From DASUAO01 sp035763745 (lineage in GTDB: Bacteria; Actinomycetota; Acidimicrobiia; IMCC26256; PALSA-555), in contig DASUAO010000018.1 in assembly GCA_035763745.1 (NCBI GenBank), positions 20,476-84,475 on the forward strand: a DNA stretch of 64,000 nucleotides. The letters run 5' to 3'. Below, piece by piece: positions 48,168 to 55,868 of this stretch. Every line of letters starts with the position of its first letter. Position 1 is the stretch's first letter. The position numbers and the translations under genes are program-made. Under the pieces are notes generated by a model. That model was not told where the DNA came from. It saw only the letters and a list, made by a program, of their open reading frames with translations, and made no database searches.

Positions 48168-49693
48168 CCGACGAGAAGATCCGCTCCCACACCGACCGGG
48201 CGCGTCGGGGAAACCTCGCCAAGGGTGCGGCCAAGCTCGAGGCCGCCCACAAGCTGTTCGTGCGGGACCGCATCGGGCTCCTCGTCGACGAGGGCTCGTT
48301 CGTGGAGGACGGGCTCCTCGCCAACGCACTCGCCGACGACCTCCCGGCCGACGGCGTGGTCACCGGCGTCGGCCGGGTCGACGGTCGCCCGGTCTGCATC
48401 ATGGCGAACGACACCACGGTGAAGGCCGGATCCTGGGGGGCGCGGACGGTCGAGAAGATCATCCGGATCACGGAGACCGCGCTGCGCCTCCAGGTCCCGA
48501 TCGTGTATCTCGTCGACTCGGCCGGGGGGCGCATCACCGACCAGGTCGAGCTCTTCCCGGGTCGCCGGGGCGCGGGCCGCATCTTCGCCAACCAGGTCCG
48601 CCTCTCCGGTCGTGTCCCCCAGGTGTGCTGCCTGTTCGGCCCGTCGGCCGCCGGCGGTGCGTACATCCCGGCGTTCTGCGACGTCGTGTTCATGGTCGAG
48701 GAGAACGCGTCGATGTACCTGGGGTCGCCCCGCATGGCCCAGGAGGTCATCGGCGAGGACGTGAGCCTCGAGGAGATGGGCGGCGCGCGCATGCACGCGA
48801 CCATCAGCGGGTGCGGCGACAACCTCGTCGCCGACGATGCCGAGGCAGTCGCCGCGGCGCGCACGTGGCTCTCGTACCTCCCGACCTCGTGGAAGCACGC
48901 CCCTCCCGCGGTCGAGTCACGCGATCCCGGCCGTAGCCCGGCCGAGATCGCGTCGATCGTCCCGACCGAGGAGCGGCGCGCCTACGACATCCGCCAGGTG
49001 GTCGACGCGCTCGTCGACGGGGACTCGTTCTTCGAGGTCAAGCCACTGTTCGCGCGCGAGATCGTGTGCGGGTTCGCCCGCCTCGACGGCGAGACGGTGG
49101 GGATCGTCGCCAACAACCCGAAGCATCTCGGCGGGGTCCTGTTCGTCGACTCGGCTGACAAGGCCGCACGGTTCGTGTGGTGCTGCGACGCGTTCAACGT
49201 GCCGCTGGTCTTCCTCGCCGACGTTCCCGGATTCATGATCGGCACCGCGGTGGAGCGCGAGGGCATCATCCGCCACGGGGCGAAGATGATCACGGCGATC
49301 ACCGAGGCGACCGTGCCGAAGATCTCCGTGATCGTGCGCAAGGCGTACGGCGCAGGCCTCTACGCGATGTGCGGTCCGGCGTTCGACCCCGACGCGTGTC
49401 TCGCGCTCCCGAGCGCCAAGATCGCGATCATGGGCCCCGAGCCGGCCGTGAATGCCGTCTTCTACAACGCGATCCACGCGATCGACGACCCCGACGAGCG
49501 AGCGTCGTTCGTCGCCGAGCGTCGGGCCGAGTTCGAGGCCGACGTCGACCTCGTGCATCTCGCGAGCGAGCTCGTCGTCGACGCGGTCGTCGAGCCCGAA
49601 GACCTCCGCGCCGAGCTGATCGCCCGCATCGCCCTGGCCCGGACGCGCGTGCGCGAGCAATTCGACCGCCGCCACGGCGTCCCTCCGGTCTGA
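48164..49693 (+). CDS. Acyl-CoA carboxylase carboxyltransferase (AccD-type)
   Basis: GTG 48164 gives 509 residues forming the two crotonase-fold halves. DSAGGRITDQVELFPGRRGA and GPSAAGGAYIPAFCDVVFMV are the N-terminal CoA-binding half; GIVANNPKHLGGVLFVDSAD, LADVPGFMIGTAVEREGIIR and VRKAYGAGLYAMCGPAFDPD are the biotin-binding half. It transfers carboxyl from biotin to an acyl-CoA (acetyl-, propionyl- or longer). No biotin carboxylase subunit is encoded here, so it must pair with one elsewhere. It shares an operon with the F420 oxidoreductase and an MFE-2-like SDR. Confidence 0.87.
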   Translation: MTDEKIRSHTDRARRGNLAKGAAKLEAAHKLFVRDRIGLLVDEGSFVEDGLLANALADDLPADGVVTGVGRVDGRPVCIMANDTTVKAGSWGARTVEKIIRITETALRLQVPIVYLVDSAGGRITDQVELFPGRRGAGRIFANQVRLSGRVPQVCCLFGPSAAGGAYIPAFCDVVFMVEENASMYLGSPRMAQEVIGEDVSLEEMGGARMHATISGCGDNLVADDAEAVAAARTWLSYLPTSWKHAPPAVESRDPGRSPAEIASIVPTEERRAYDIRQVVDALVDGDSFFEVKPLFAREIVCGFARLDGETVGIVANNPKHLGGVLFVDSADKAARFVWCCDAFNVPLVFLADVPGFMIGTAVEREGIIRHGAKMITAITEATVPKISVIVRKAYGAGLYAMCGPAFDPDACLALPSAKIAIMGPEPAVNAVFYNAIHAIDDPDERASFVAERRAEFEADVDLVHLASELVVDAVVEPEDLRAELIARIALARTRVREQFDRRHGVPPV

Positions 49694-49703
49694 TCCGCGC
49701 GCC

Positions 49704-50546
49704 GTGGACTCCCTGCCGCTCGCGGGACGGGTCGCGATCGTCACGGGGGCCGGACGCGGGCTCGGCCGCGCCCATGCACTCGCCCTCGCTGCGGCCGGCG
49801 CCGCAATCGTGGTGAACAACCGCTCCAGCGATGCCGCGCACTCCGTGGTGGCGGAGATCACCGGGACGGGCGGACGCGCGGTCGCGCACGTGGGCGACGT
49901 CGCCGACTGGTCCAGTGCCGAGGGGCTCGTCGAACAGGCAGTCGCGGAGTTCGGCGACCTCCACATCCTCGTCAACAACGCGGGGATCACCCGCGACCGA
50001 ATGAGCTTCAAGATGAGCGAAGCGGAGTGGGACGAGGTCATCCGTACGAACCTCACCGGCCACTTCGCGCCGAGTCGCTTCGTGGGTGCGTTCTGGCGCG
50101 AACACGGCGTGGCCGACGGACGCCGCATCGTGAACACGGTGAGCGAGGGCGGGCTCTTCCCGGCCCAGGGCCACGCCAACTACTCGGCGTCGAAGGCCGG
50201 CATCCTCGGGCTCACCCTCGAGCTCGCGGCCGAGCTGGCCCGGTACGGCGCGACGGTGAATGCGGTCGCGATGCGAGCGCGGACGCGCATGACCGAGGGC
50301 GTGGAGATGTTCGCGGCGCCCGTCGAGGGCCCCGATCCGTACGACCCGGCTCACGCGGCGAAGGCCGTCGCCTGGCTCTGCAGCGACGACGCCGCCGACG
50401 TGACCGGACAGGTGCTGCTCGTCGTGGGCTGGAAGGTGAGCGTCGTCGGCCCCCTCGCCGTGACCAGCCGGGTCGAGCTACCCCCCGACTGGTCCCCGAC
50501 CGACCTCACCGACGCCCGCGCCTCCCTTTTCCCTTCTCGCCCTTGA
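49704..50546 (+). CDS. Short-chain dehydrogenase, MFE-2-like
   Basis: GTG 49704 gives 280 residues: VAIVTGAGRGLGRAHALALA, NNAGITRDRMSFKMSEAEWD, NTVSEGGLFPAQGHANYSAS then KAGILGLTLELAAELARYGA. The cofactor loop and NAGxxRDRM motif resemble the SDR encoded at 18843-19760, so both may oxidise 3-hydroxyacyl-CoAs. The catalytic Ser is in NTVSEG. The TGA stop lies within copy 4 of the 47-bp palindrome, exactly as for the other SDR. Confidence 0.82.
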   Translation: MDSLPLAGRVAIVTGAGRGLGRAHALALAAAGAAIVVNNRSSDAAHSVVAEITGTGGRAVAHVGDVADWSSAEGLVEQAVAEFGDLHILVNNAGITRDRMSFKMSEAEWDEVIRTNLTGHFAPSRFVGAFWREHGVADGRRIVNTVSEGGLFPAQGHANYSASKAGILGLTLELAAELARYGATVNAVAMRARTRMTEGVEMFAAPVEGPDPYDPAHAAKAVAWLCSDDAADVTGQVLLVVGWKVSVVGPLAVTSRVELPPDWSPTDLTDARASLFPSRP

Positions 50547-50589
50547 TGCGTCTCTCACCCGCCTATGGCGGGGTGAGAGACGCAGGACC
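50543..50589 (+). repeat. 47-bp palindromic repeat, copy 4
   Basis: Same orientation as copy 1; arms 50547-50563 and 50567-50584. Its TTGA gives the stop codon of the SDR (50544-50546). It separates the SDR from the convergent CoA-transferase and probably terminates both. Confidence 0.9.
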
Positions 50590-50612
50590 AGAAACGCTGG
50601 GTTCGCGGGCGC

Positions 50613-51917
50613 TCAGGTGACGTGGTGATGCGCCGCGGCGGTGAGCTCGTCGCGGAACTTCGGGTGCGCGATCGAGGCGAGCGCGACCGCGCGTTCGCGC
50701 ACCGTCCGCCCGGCGAGCTCCGCGACGCCGAACTCCGTGACGATGACGTCGACGTGGTGGCGCGGTGTCGTCACCGCGGTCCCCGGCGGGAACCGGTCGA
50801 CGATGCGGGGCAGCTGCACTCCGTCGACCTCCGACGTCGACGGGAGGCAGATCAACGACCGGTCCGAGAGCTGGAACCCGGAGACCGCGACGAAGTCCTC
50901 ATGGCCGCCGATCCCCGAGTACTGACGCGGTCCGATCGTGTCGGCCGCGACCTGGCCCGCGAGGTCGACCATCAACGCACCGTTGATCGTCACCATGTCG
51001 CGATTCGCCGCGATCATGTTCGGCGTGTTCACGGCGTCGACCGGGAGGAACCGCACGTCGGCGTTGCCGTCGAGCCAGTCGTAGAGCTCGCGGGTCCCGG
51101 CGGCGAACGTCGTCACGGAGAAGCCGTCGAGCTCGGTCCCCTTGCGGTTCGTGACCTTCCCCGCCTCATGGAGGTGCATCAGCCCGGTCGTGAACATCTC
51201 CGAGTGCACCCCGTAGTCGCCGCCCGGCCCCTCGGCGAGCAGGCGGGCGATCATGCTCGGGATCCCGCCGATCCCGGTCTGGATGGTGCAACCATCGTGG
51301 ATGTACCCGCGCGCGTGCTCGGCGATCGCCCGGTCGACATCGGTCGGCTCGGCATCGGCGAGGACGAACGGGTCGCGGTCGCTCTCGACCAGCACGTCGA
51401 CGTCGTCGACGTGCACCGTGTGCGGGAACGCCGGCGGGAGCCCGACCGTGCGCGGCAGGTTGGGGTTGGCCTCGACCACCAGCAGTCGGTCGGGGTCGAC
51501 GCCGGCACGGCGCACCTCGTCGACCGTCGCACCCGCGTGCAAGGAGAGGTTGAGAAAGCCCTCGGCGTCGGGGAGCGTCGACGCCGTTGACATCACCCGC
51601 GGGTGCACCCGTTCCGCGACCAGGGAGAAGCGGCGGAAGTCCGCCGGGACGAACTGGATGTCGGCACCCGAGTCGAGCAGGAACCGCTCGGCGGGACCGA
51701 AGAACCCGCTGCGCAGCGTGACGCCCCGGCGCGTGAAGAGCGGGAACAGGTCGATCAGAAGCGCCCCGTGCACGACGAGCGCCTCGAAGTCGTCGCGTTC
51801 GCCCAGTGCGTGCAAGAAGGCGCTGGGCTGGCCGGGTCCGAGCGGGATCCCGATCTCGTCGCGCACGTCGATCAGCCCGGCTGCGGCGGCCGGTGTCAGC
51901 GTTCGCGTCTTGGCCAC
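50613..51917 (-). CDS. Acetyl-CoA hydrolase / 4-hydroxybutyrate CoA-transferase family protein
   Basis: GTG 51917, with GGAG five bases upstream, gives 434 residues. The two-domain class I CoA-transferase pattern is visible: IGIPLGPGQPSAFLHAL, VSTPLPDAEG-type strands near VMSTASTLPDAEGFLNLSLH, DGCTIQTGIGGIPSMIARLL, then GVHSEMFTTGLMHLHEAGKV, which holds the conserved Glu. QYSGIGGHEDFVAVSGFQLS and HVDVIVTEFGVAELAGRTVR close the fold. The reaction is CoA transfer between carboxylates or thioester hydrolysis. It converges with an SDR across a palindromic terminator. Confidence 0.88.
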   Translation of the reverse strand: MAKTRTLTPAAAAGLIDVRDEIGIPLGPGQPSAFLHALGERDDFEALVVHGALLIDLFPLFTRRGVTLRSGFFGPAERFLLDSGADIQFVPADFRRFSLVAERVHPRVMSTASTLPDAEGFLNLSLHAGATVDEVRRAGVDPDRLLVVEANPNLPRTVGLPPAFPHTVHVDDVDVLVESDRDPFVLADAEPTDVDRAIAEHARGYIHDGCTIQTGIGGIPSMIARLLAEGPGGDYGVHSEMFTTGLMHLHEAGKVTNRKGTELDGFSVTTFAAGTRELYDWLDGNADVRFLPVDAVNTPNMIAANRDMVTINGALMVDLAGQVAADTIGPRQYSGIGGHEDFVAVSGFQLSDRSLICLPSTSEVDGVQLPRIVDRFPPGTAVTTPRHHVDVIVTEFGVAELAGRTVRERAVALASIAHPKFRDELTAAAHHHVT

Positions 51918-52007
51918 ATTGCTCCGTTCCAGCGCCTGCACGTACGCGTCACGCCGTGCTCCTGACGCACGAACGTATCGGGACACGCCAGCGCGGGTGG
52001 CACCGCC

Positions 52008-52013
52008 GTACCC
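52008..52013 (+). promoter_or_regulatory. -10 box (TACCCT) of a probable leaderless promoter
   Basis: TACCCT is 7 nt before GTG 52021 of the formylglycine-generating enzyme gene. Confidence 0.5.
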
Positions 52014-52020
52014 TGGGCTC

Positions 52021-52860
52021 GTGATCGACCTGCCCGGCGCCACCTTCCTCATGGGCTGCGCCAACGAGTGGGCCTATCCCGGCGACGGCGAGTCTCCCGT
52101 GCACGAGGTGGACGTCCGGGCGTTCCGCATCGCCCCGACCGCCGTCACCAACGACGAGTTCGCGGCGTTCGTGGCGGCGACCGGGCACACGACGGACGCC
52201 GAGCGGTTCGGGTGGTCGTTCGTGTTCGCCGGGCTGCTGCCCGACGACCATCCCGACACGCACGGCGTCGCGCAAGCCGAGTGGTGGCGTCAGGTCGAAG
52301 GGGCGACGTGGGACCACCCCGAGGGACCGCGCTCGGACGTCGACGGCCGCGGCGACCACCCCGCGGTCCACGTCTCCTGGGCCGACGCGCACGCCTACTG
52401 CGCGTGGTCCGGCACCCGCCTGCCCGCCGAGGCCGAGTGGGAGTACGCGGCGCGAGGCGGGCTCGTCGGCGCGACGTTCCCCTGGGGAGACGACCTCGAG
52501 CCCGCCGGTGAGCACCGCATGAACGTCTTCCAGGGGACGTTCCCGGGCGAGAACACCGTTGCCGACGGCCATCTCGGCACCGCGCCGGTGCGCAGCTACC
52601 CCCCGAACGGGTTCGGGCTGTTCGAGACGACGGGCAACGTCTGGGAGTGGACCGCCGACTGGTACGACCCCGAGTGGTATGCCCTACGACCGCCCCGATC
52701 GCCCGCCGGACCGCCGACCGGCACCCATCGGGTCATGCGAGGCGGGTCGTACCTCTGCCACGCGTCGTACTGCCGGCGGTACCGGGTCGCGGCGCGCAGC
52801 GCCAACACGCCGGACTCCTCGACCGGGAACCTGGGGTTCCGGGTCGCCGCGGATGGCTGA
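52021..52860 (+). CDS. Formylglycine-generating enzyme (SUMF1/FGE type)
   Basis: GTG 52021 gives 279 residues beginning IDLPGATFLMGCANEWAYPG. FGE blocks follow: TNDEFAAFVAATGHTTDAER, HPAVHVSWADAHAYCAW, RLPAEAEWEYAARGG, TGNVWEWTADWY, and RGGSYLCHASYCRRYRVAAR. The last contains Cys246 and Cys251, the pair that binds copper and is required in true FGE, so this is not one of the many FGE-like domains lacking them. FGE oxidises a sulfatase Cys to formylglycine. No sulfatase gene is present nearby. Confidence 0.9.
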   Translation: MIDLPGATFLMGCANEWAYPGDGESPVHEVDVRAFRIAPTAVTNDEFAAFVAATGHTTDAERFGWSFVFAGLLPDDHPDTHGVAQAEWWRQVEGATWDHPEGPRSDVDGRGDHPAVHVSWADAHAYCAWSGTRLPAEAEWEYAARGGLVGATFPWGDDLEPAGEHRMNVFQGTFPGENTVADGHLGTAPVRSYPPNGFGLFETTGNVWEWTADWYDPEWYALRPPRSPAGPPTGTHRVMRGGSYLCHASYCRRYRVAARSANTPDSSTGNLGFRVAADG

Positions 52861-52872
52861 TCCGACGCGGCG

Positions 52873-53481
52873 TCAGGAGCGCGTCGCCCGGACGAGCGTG
52901 TCGAGCGCCACCCGCTCACCGTCGTCGGTCGTGACGCGTCGTTCGACGACGGCCCCCTGCTCGACGGTGGCCTCGATGCCGCTCGCCCCGATCGCCTCCA
53001 CGATCTCGTCGACGGTCCAGAGGACGTCGGGATCCTGGGGGCCGCCGTGGCCGTCGACGAGGTTCGTGCGGTCATGGCCGACCGCGACGAGCGTCCCACC
53101 GGGGCCGAGCGCACCGACCGCGTGACTGATGACCCGGCGCAAGGACGCGGCGGGCAGCTGCAGGTACGCGATCACCGCGAGATCGAACGCCGCCGGCTCC
53201 GGTTCCCACTCGACCACGTCGGCGACGACCCAGTCGACGTCGACGCCCGCCTCGGCGGCCCGTCGGCGCCCGGTCGCGATCCCGGCCTCCGAGAAGTCGA
53301 CCGCCGTCACCTGCCACCCGCGGCCGGCAAGCCACAGCGCGTTGCGTCCCTCACCGCACGCGACGTCGAGCGCGCGACCTGCCGCGAGGTCCGCCGCCTC
53401 TGCCGCCAAGAACTGGTTGGGTGTCGCCGACCACACCAGGTCGGTGCCGCCGTAACGCTCGTCCCATGCCTGTCGATCCAC
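52873..53481 (-). CDS. Class I SAM-dependent methyltransferase
   Basis: GTG 53481 (VDRQAWDERYGGTDLVWSAT) gives 202 residues. It has ALDVACGEGRNALWLAGRGW (SAM loop), VTAVDFSEAGIATGRRRAAE and FDLAVIAYLQLPAASLRRVI. The WDERY...W start and CGEGRNA motif are those of small TehB/tellurite-resistance-like methyltransferases. The substrate is unknown. It converges with the FGE gene and diverges from the glutamate decarboxylase gene. Confidence 0.82.
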   Translation of the reverse strand: MDRQAWDERYGGTDLVWSATPNQFLAAEAADLAAGRALDVACGEGRNALWLAGRGWQVTAVDFSEAGIATGRRRAAEAGVDVDWVVADVVEWEPEPAAFDLAVIAYLQLPAASLRRVISHAVGALGPGGTLVAVGHDRTNLVDGHGGPQDPDVLWTVDEIVEAIGASGIEATVEQGAVVERRVTTDDGERVALDTLVRATRS

Positions 53482-53574
53482 GAGAACAGCCTCGCGCGTC
53501 GCGTGGCCCGGACCGCCGCGATCGAAGCGCGAGACTCGGCCCGGGACCGCGCGCCGCGACGAGGGAGCACCACC

Positions 53575-54960
53575 ATGCCGATCCACCGCAAGCAGCAGCT
53601 CACCGAGCCCGAGAGCCTCAACCCTCTCTACTCCCGGGCCGGCGAGACCTCCGAGGCCCCGCGCCACGTCCTGGACGACCGCGAGATGCACCCCGAGACC
53701 GCAGCGCAGTTCGTCCGCGACGAGCTGATGCTCGACGGGAACGCCCGGCTCAACCTGGCGACCTTCGTGACGACCTGGATGGAGCCGCAGGCCGAGCGCC
53801 TGATGGCCGAGACCTTCGACAAGAACATGGTCGACAAGGACGAGTACCCGCGCACGGCCGAGCTCGAGATGCGATGCGTCAACATGCTCAGTCGGCTGTG
53901 GGGCTCCCCCGACGACGTCGAGGCGACCGGCACGTCCACCACCGGGTCCAGCGAGGCCGCGATGCTCGGCGGGATGGCGCTCAAGTGGCGCTGGCGCGAC
54001 GGTCGCCGCACGAAGTCGCTGTCGACCGACACCCCCAACCTCGTCATGGGCGCCAACGTGCAGGTGTGCTGGGAGAAGTTTTGCCGGTACTGGGACGTCG
54101 AGCCGCGCCTCGTCCCGATGGAGGGCGACCGATACCACCTCTCCGCCCACGAGGCGGTGAAGCAGTGCGACGAACACACGATCGGAGTCGTGGGCATCCT
54201 CGGCTCGACGTTCGACGGCTCCTACGAGCCCATCGCCGAGATCTGCGCGGCCCTCGACCGACTCCATGCCGACACCGGTCTCGACATCCCGGTGCATGTC
54301 GACGCGGCCTCGGGTGGCTTCATCGCGCCGTTTCTCGATCCCGACATCGTCTGGGACTTCCGGCTGCCACGCGTGCAGTCGATCAACACATCGGGACACA
54401 AGTACGGGCTCGTCTACCCCGGCGTCGGATGGATCGTGTGGCGCGACCCCGATGCGCTCCCCGAGGACCTCGTCTTCCGGGTCAACTACCTCGGGGGCGA
54501 CATGCCCACGTTCGCGCTGAACTTCTCACGCCCCGGCAACCAGGTCGTCGCGCAGTACTACAACTTCGTGCGGCTCGGGTTCGAGGGCTACCGCCGGGTG
54601 CAGCAGGTGAGCCGCGACGTCGCCCGGTACACCGCGGAGCAGATCGCCGGGATCGGTCCGTTCGAGCTGATCACCGACGGGAGCGAGCTCCCGGTGTTCG
54701 CGTTCGCGCTCGACGGCAGCGATCGTCCGTACACCGTGTTCGACCTGTCCGAGCGCCTGCGGGATCGCGGCTGGCTCGTGCCCGCGTACACGTTCCCCGA
54801 GAACCGCCAGGACCTCGCGGCGCTCCGGGTCGTGGTGAAGAACGGGTTCTCACGCGACCTGGCCGACCTGCTGGTCGAGGACCTCCGTCGCCACGTCGCC
54901 TACCTCGAGCAGCTCACCACACCGCTGCCGACCACCCCCGGCTCGGGCTTCCACCACTAG
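53575..54960 (+). CDS. gadB: Glutamate decarboxylase (PLP-dependent)
   Basis: ATG 53575, after GAGGGA, gives 461 residues. PLP-binding Lys276 lies in NTSGHKYGLVYPGVGWIVWR, the same number as in E. coli GadB. TGTSTTGSSEAAMLGGMALK, HVDAASGGFIAPF and the YLGGDMPTFALNFSRPG block are all GAD signatures. It converts glutamate to GABA and consumes a proton, giving acid resistance or feeding the GABA shunt. No glutamate/GABA antiporter gene is next to it, so a metabolic role is equally possible. Confidence 0.93.
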   Translation: MPIHRKQQLTEPESLNPLYSRAGETSEAPRHVLDDREMHPETAAQFVRDELMLDGNARLNLATFVTTWMEPQAERLMAETFDKNMVDKDEYPRTAELEMRCVNMLSRLWGSPDDVEATGTSTTGSSEAAMLGGMALKWRWRDGRRTKSLSTDTPNLVMGANVQVCWEKFCRYWDVEPRLVPMEGDRYHLSAHEAVKQCDEHTIGVVGILGSTFDGSYEPIAEICAALDRLHADTGLDIPVHVDAASGGFIAPFLDPDIVWDFRLPRVQSINTSGHKYGLVYPGVGWIVWRDPDALPEDLVFRVNYLGGDMPTFALNFSRPGNQVVAQYYNFVRLGFEGYRRVQQVSRDVARYTAEQIAGIGPFELITDGSELPVFAFALDGSDRPYTVFDLSERLRDRGWLVPAYTFPENRQDLAALRVVVKNGFSRDLADLLVEDLRRHVAYLEQLTTPLPTTPGSGFHH

Positions 54961-55007
54961 TCCAGCCGCTCGCCACGAGGACGGCGCGCGGCTCGGCAGC
55001 GTCGGAG

Positions 55008-55829
55008 CTAGACCGTGATCGACCAGAGGTCGTGTGCGAGGACGATCTCGCCGTCGAAGTGCGCGGCGGCCTGCGCGACCCATTCGTCCTCCGTGCCCGG
55101 CGCAGGCGGTGGGACCGGATGCGTGAGCACGAGCGTCCCGACGCCGGCTCGCGCGGCGGTCTTCCCCGCGTCCTCGCAGGAGGAGTGGTAGTCGAGGATG
55201 TCCCGGAAACGCGCGCTCGGGACGTTCTTCACGAGATCGGCGCGGATCACGGTCTGCACGTAGACGTCGGCGCCGGCACACAGCCGGTCGAGGCCGGCGC
55301 AGGGGATCGTGTCGCCGCCCAGGGCGACAACCTCGTCCTCCGCCTGGATGCGGTAGCCGACAGTGGGCGCGACCGGCCGGTGATCGGTCGGTGCGGCGAG
55401 CACCCGCACCCCGTCGGCCTCCCATGCGACCCCGTCGAGCACCTCGGTGATGGCGCACGTCGGCTCCCACGTCAGGTCCGCGTGGTGGTCGAGTCGGTAG
55501 CGAACGTCGTCAGCCAGCATCGCGACCGTCCGGTCGACGAACGCAGCCGTGCCGGGCGGTCCGACGACGGGCAGCGGGCTCTCGACGGGCGACATCACCC
55601 ACCGGGTCGTGACGACGTCGTTGAAGTCGGTGATGTGGTCGCTGTGCAGGTGCGTCAGCAGCACCGCGTCGAGCATCGGTGGGAAGACGCCGGCCGCGGC
55701 CAACCGCATGACGACCCCGCGGCCGGCGTCGATGAGGAGCGTCTTCCCGGCCGCGCGCACGAGGGTGGCGGCTCCGGCGCGGTTCGGGTCGGGTAGCGGC
55801 GAGCCGGTACCAAGCGTGACGACATCCAT
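55008..55829 (-). CDS. Metallo-beta-lactamase-fold hydrolase (RNase Z/arylsulfatase-like branch)
   Basis: The 273-residue protein starts MDVVTLGTGSPLPDPNRAGA and has the zinc site LLTHLHSDHITDFND (H60, H62, D64, H65), YHSSCEDAGKTAARAGVGTL and LVLTHPVPP with further ligands. ALGGDTIPCAGLDRL has the conserved GDT. The layout resembles RNase Z-like and AtsA-type hydrolases rather than beta-lactamases. RNase Z processes tRNA 3' ends, but the long exosite arm is not evident here, so a small-molecule ester or lactone is as likely. Confidence 0.8.
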   Translation of the reverse strand: MDVVTLGTGSPLPDPNRAGAATLVRAAGKTLLIDAGRGVVMRLAAAGVFPPMLDAVLLTHLHSDHITDFNDVVTTRWVMSPVESPLPVVGPPGTAAFVDRTVAMLADDVRYRLDHHADLTWEPTCAITEVLDGVAWEADGVRVLAAPTDHRPVAPTVGYRIQAEDEVVALGGDTIPCAGLDRLCAGADVYVQTVIRADLVKNVPSARFRDILDYHSSCEDAGKTAARAGVGTLVLTHPVPPPAPGTEDEWVAQAAAHFDGEIVLAHDLWSITV

Positions 55830-55868
55830 GTCCTTGTTCTAGTCGAGTTTCCCGGTCGACCCGGTCCG

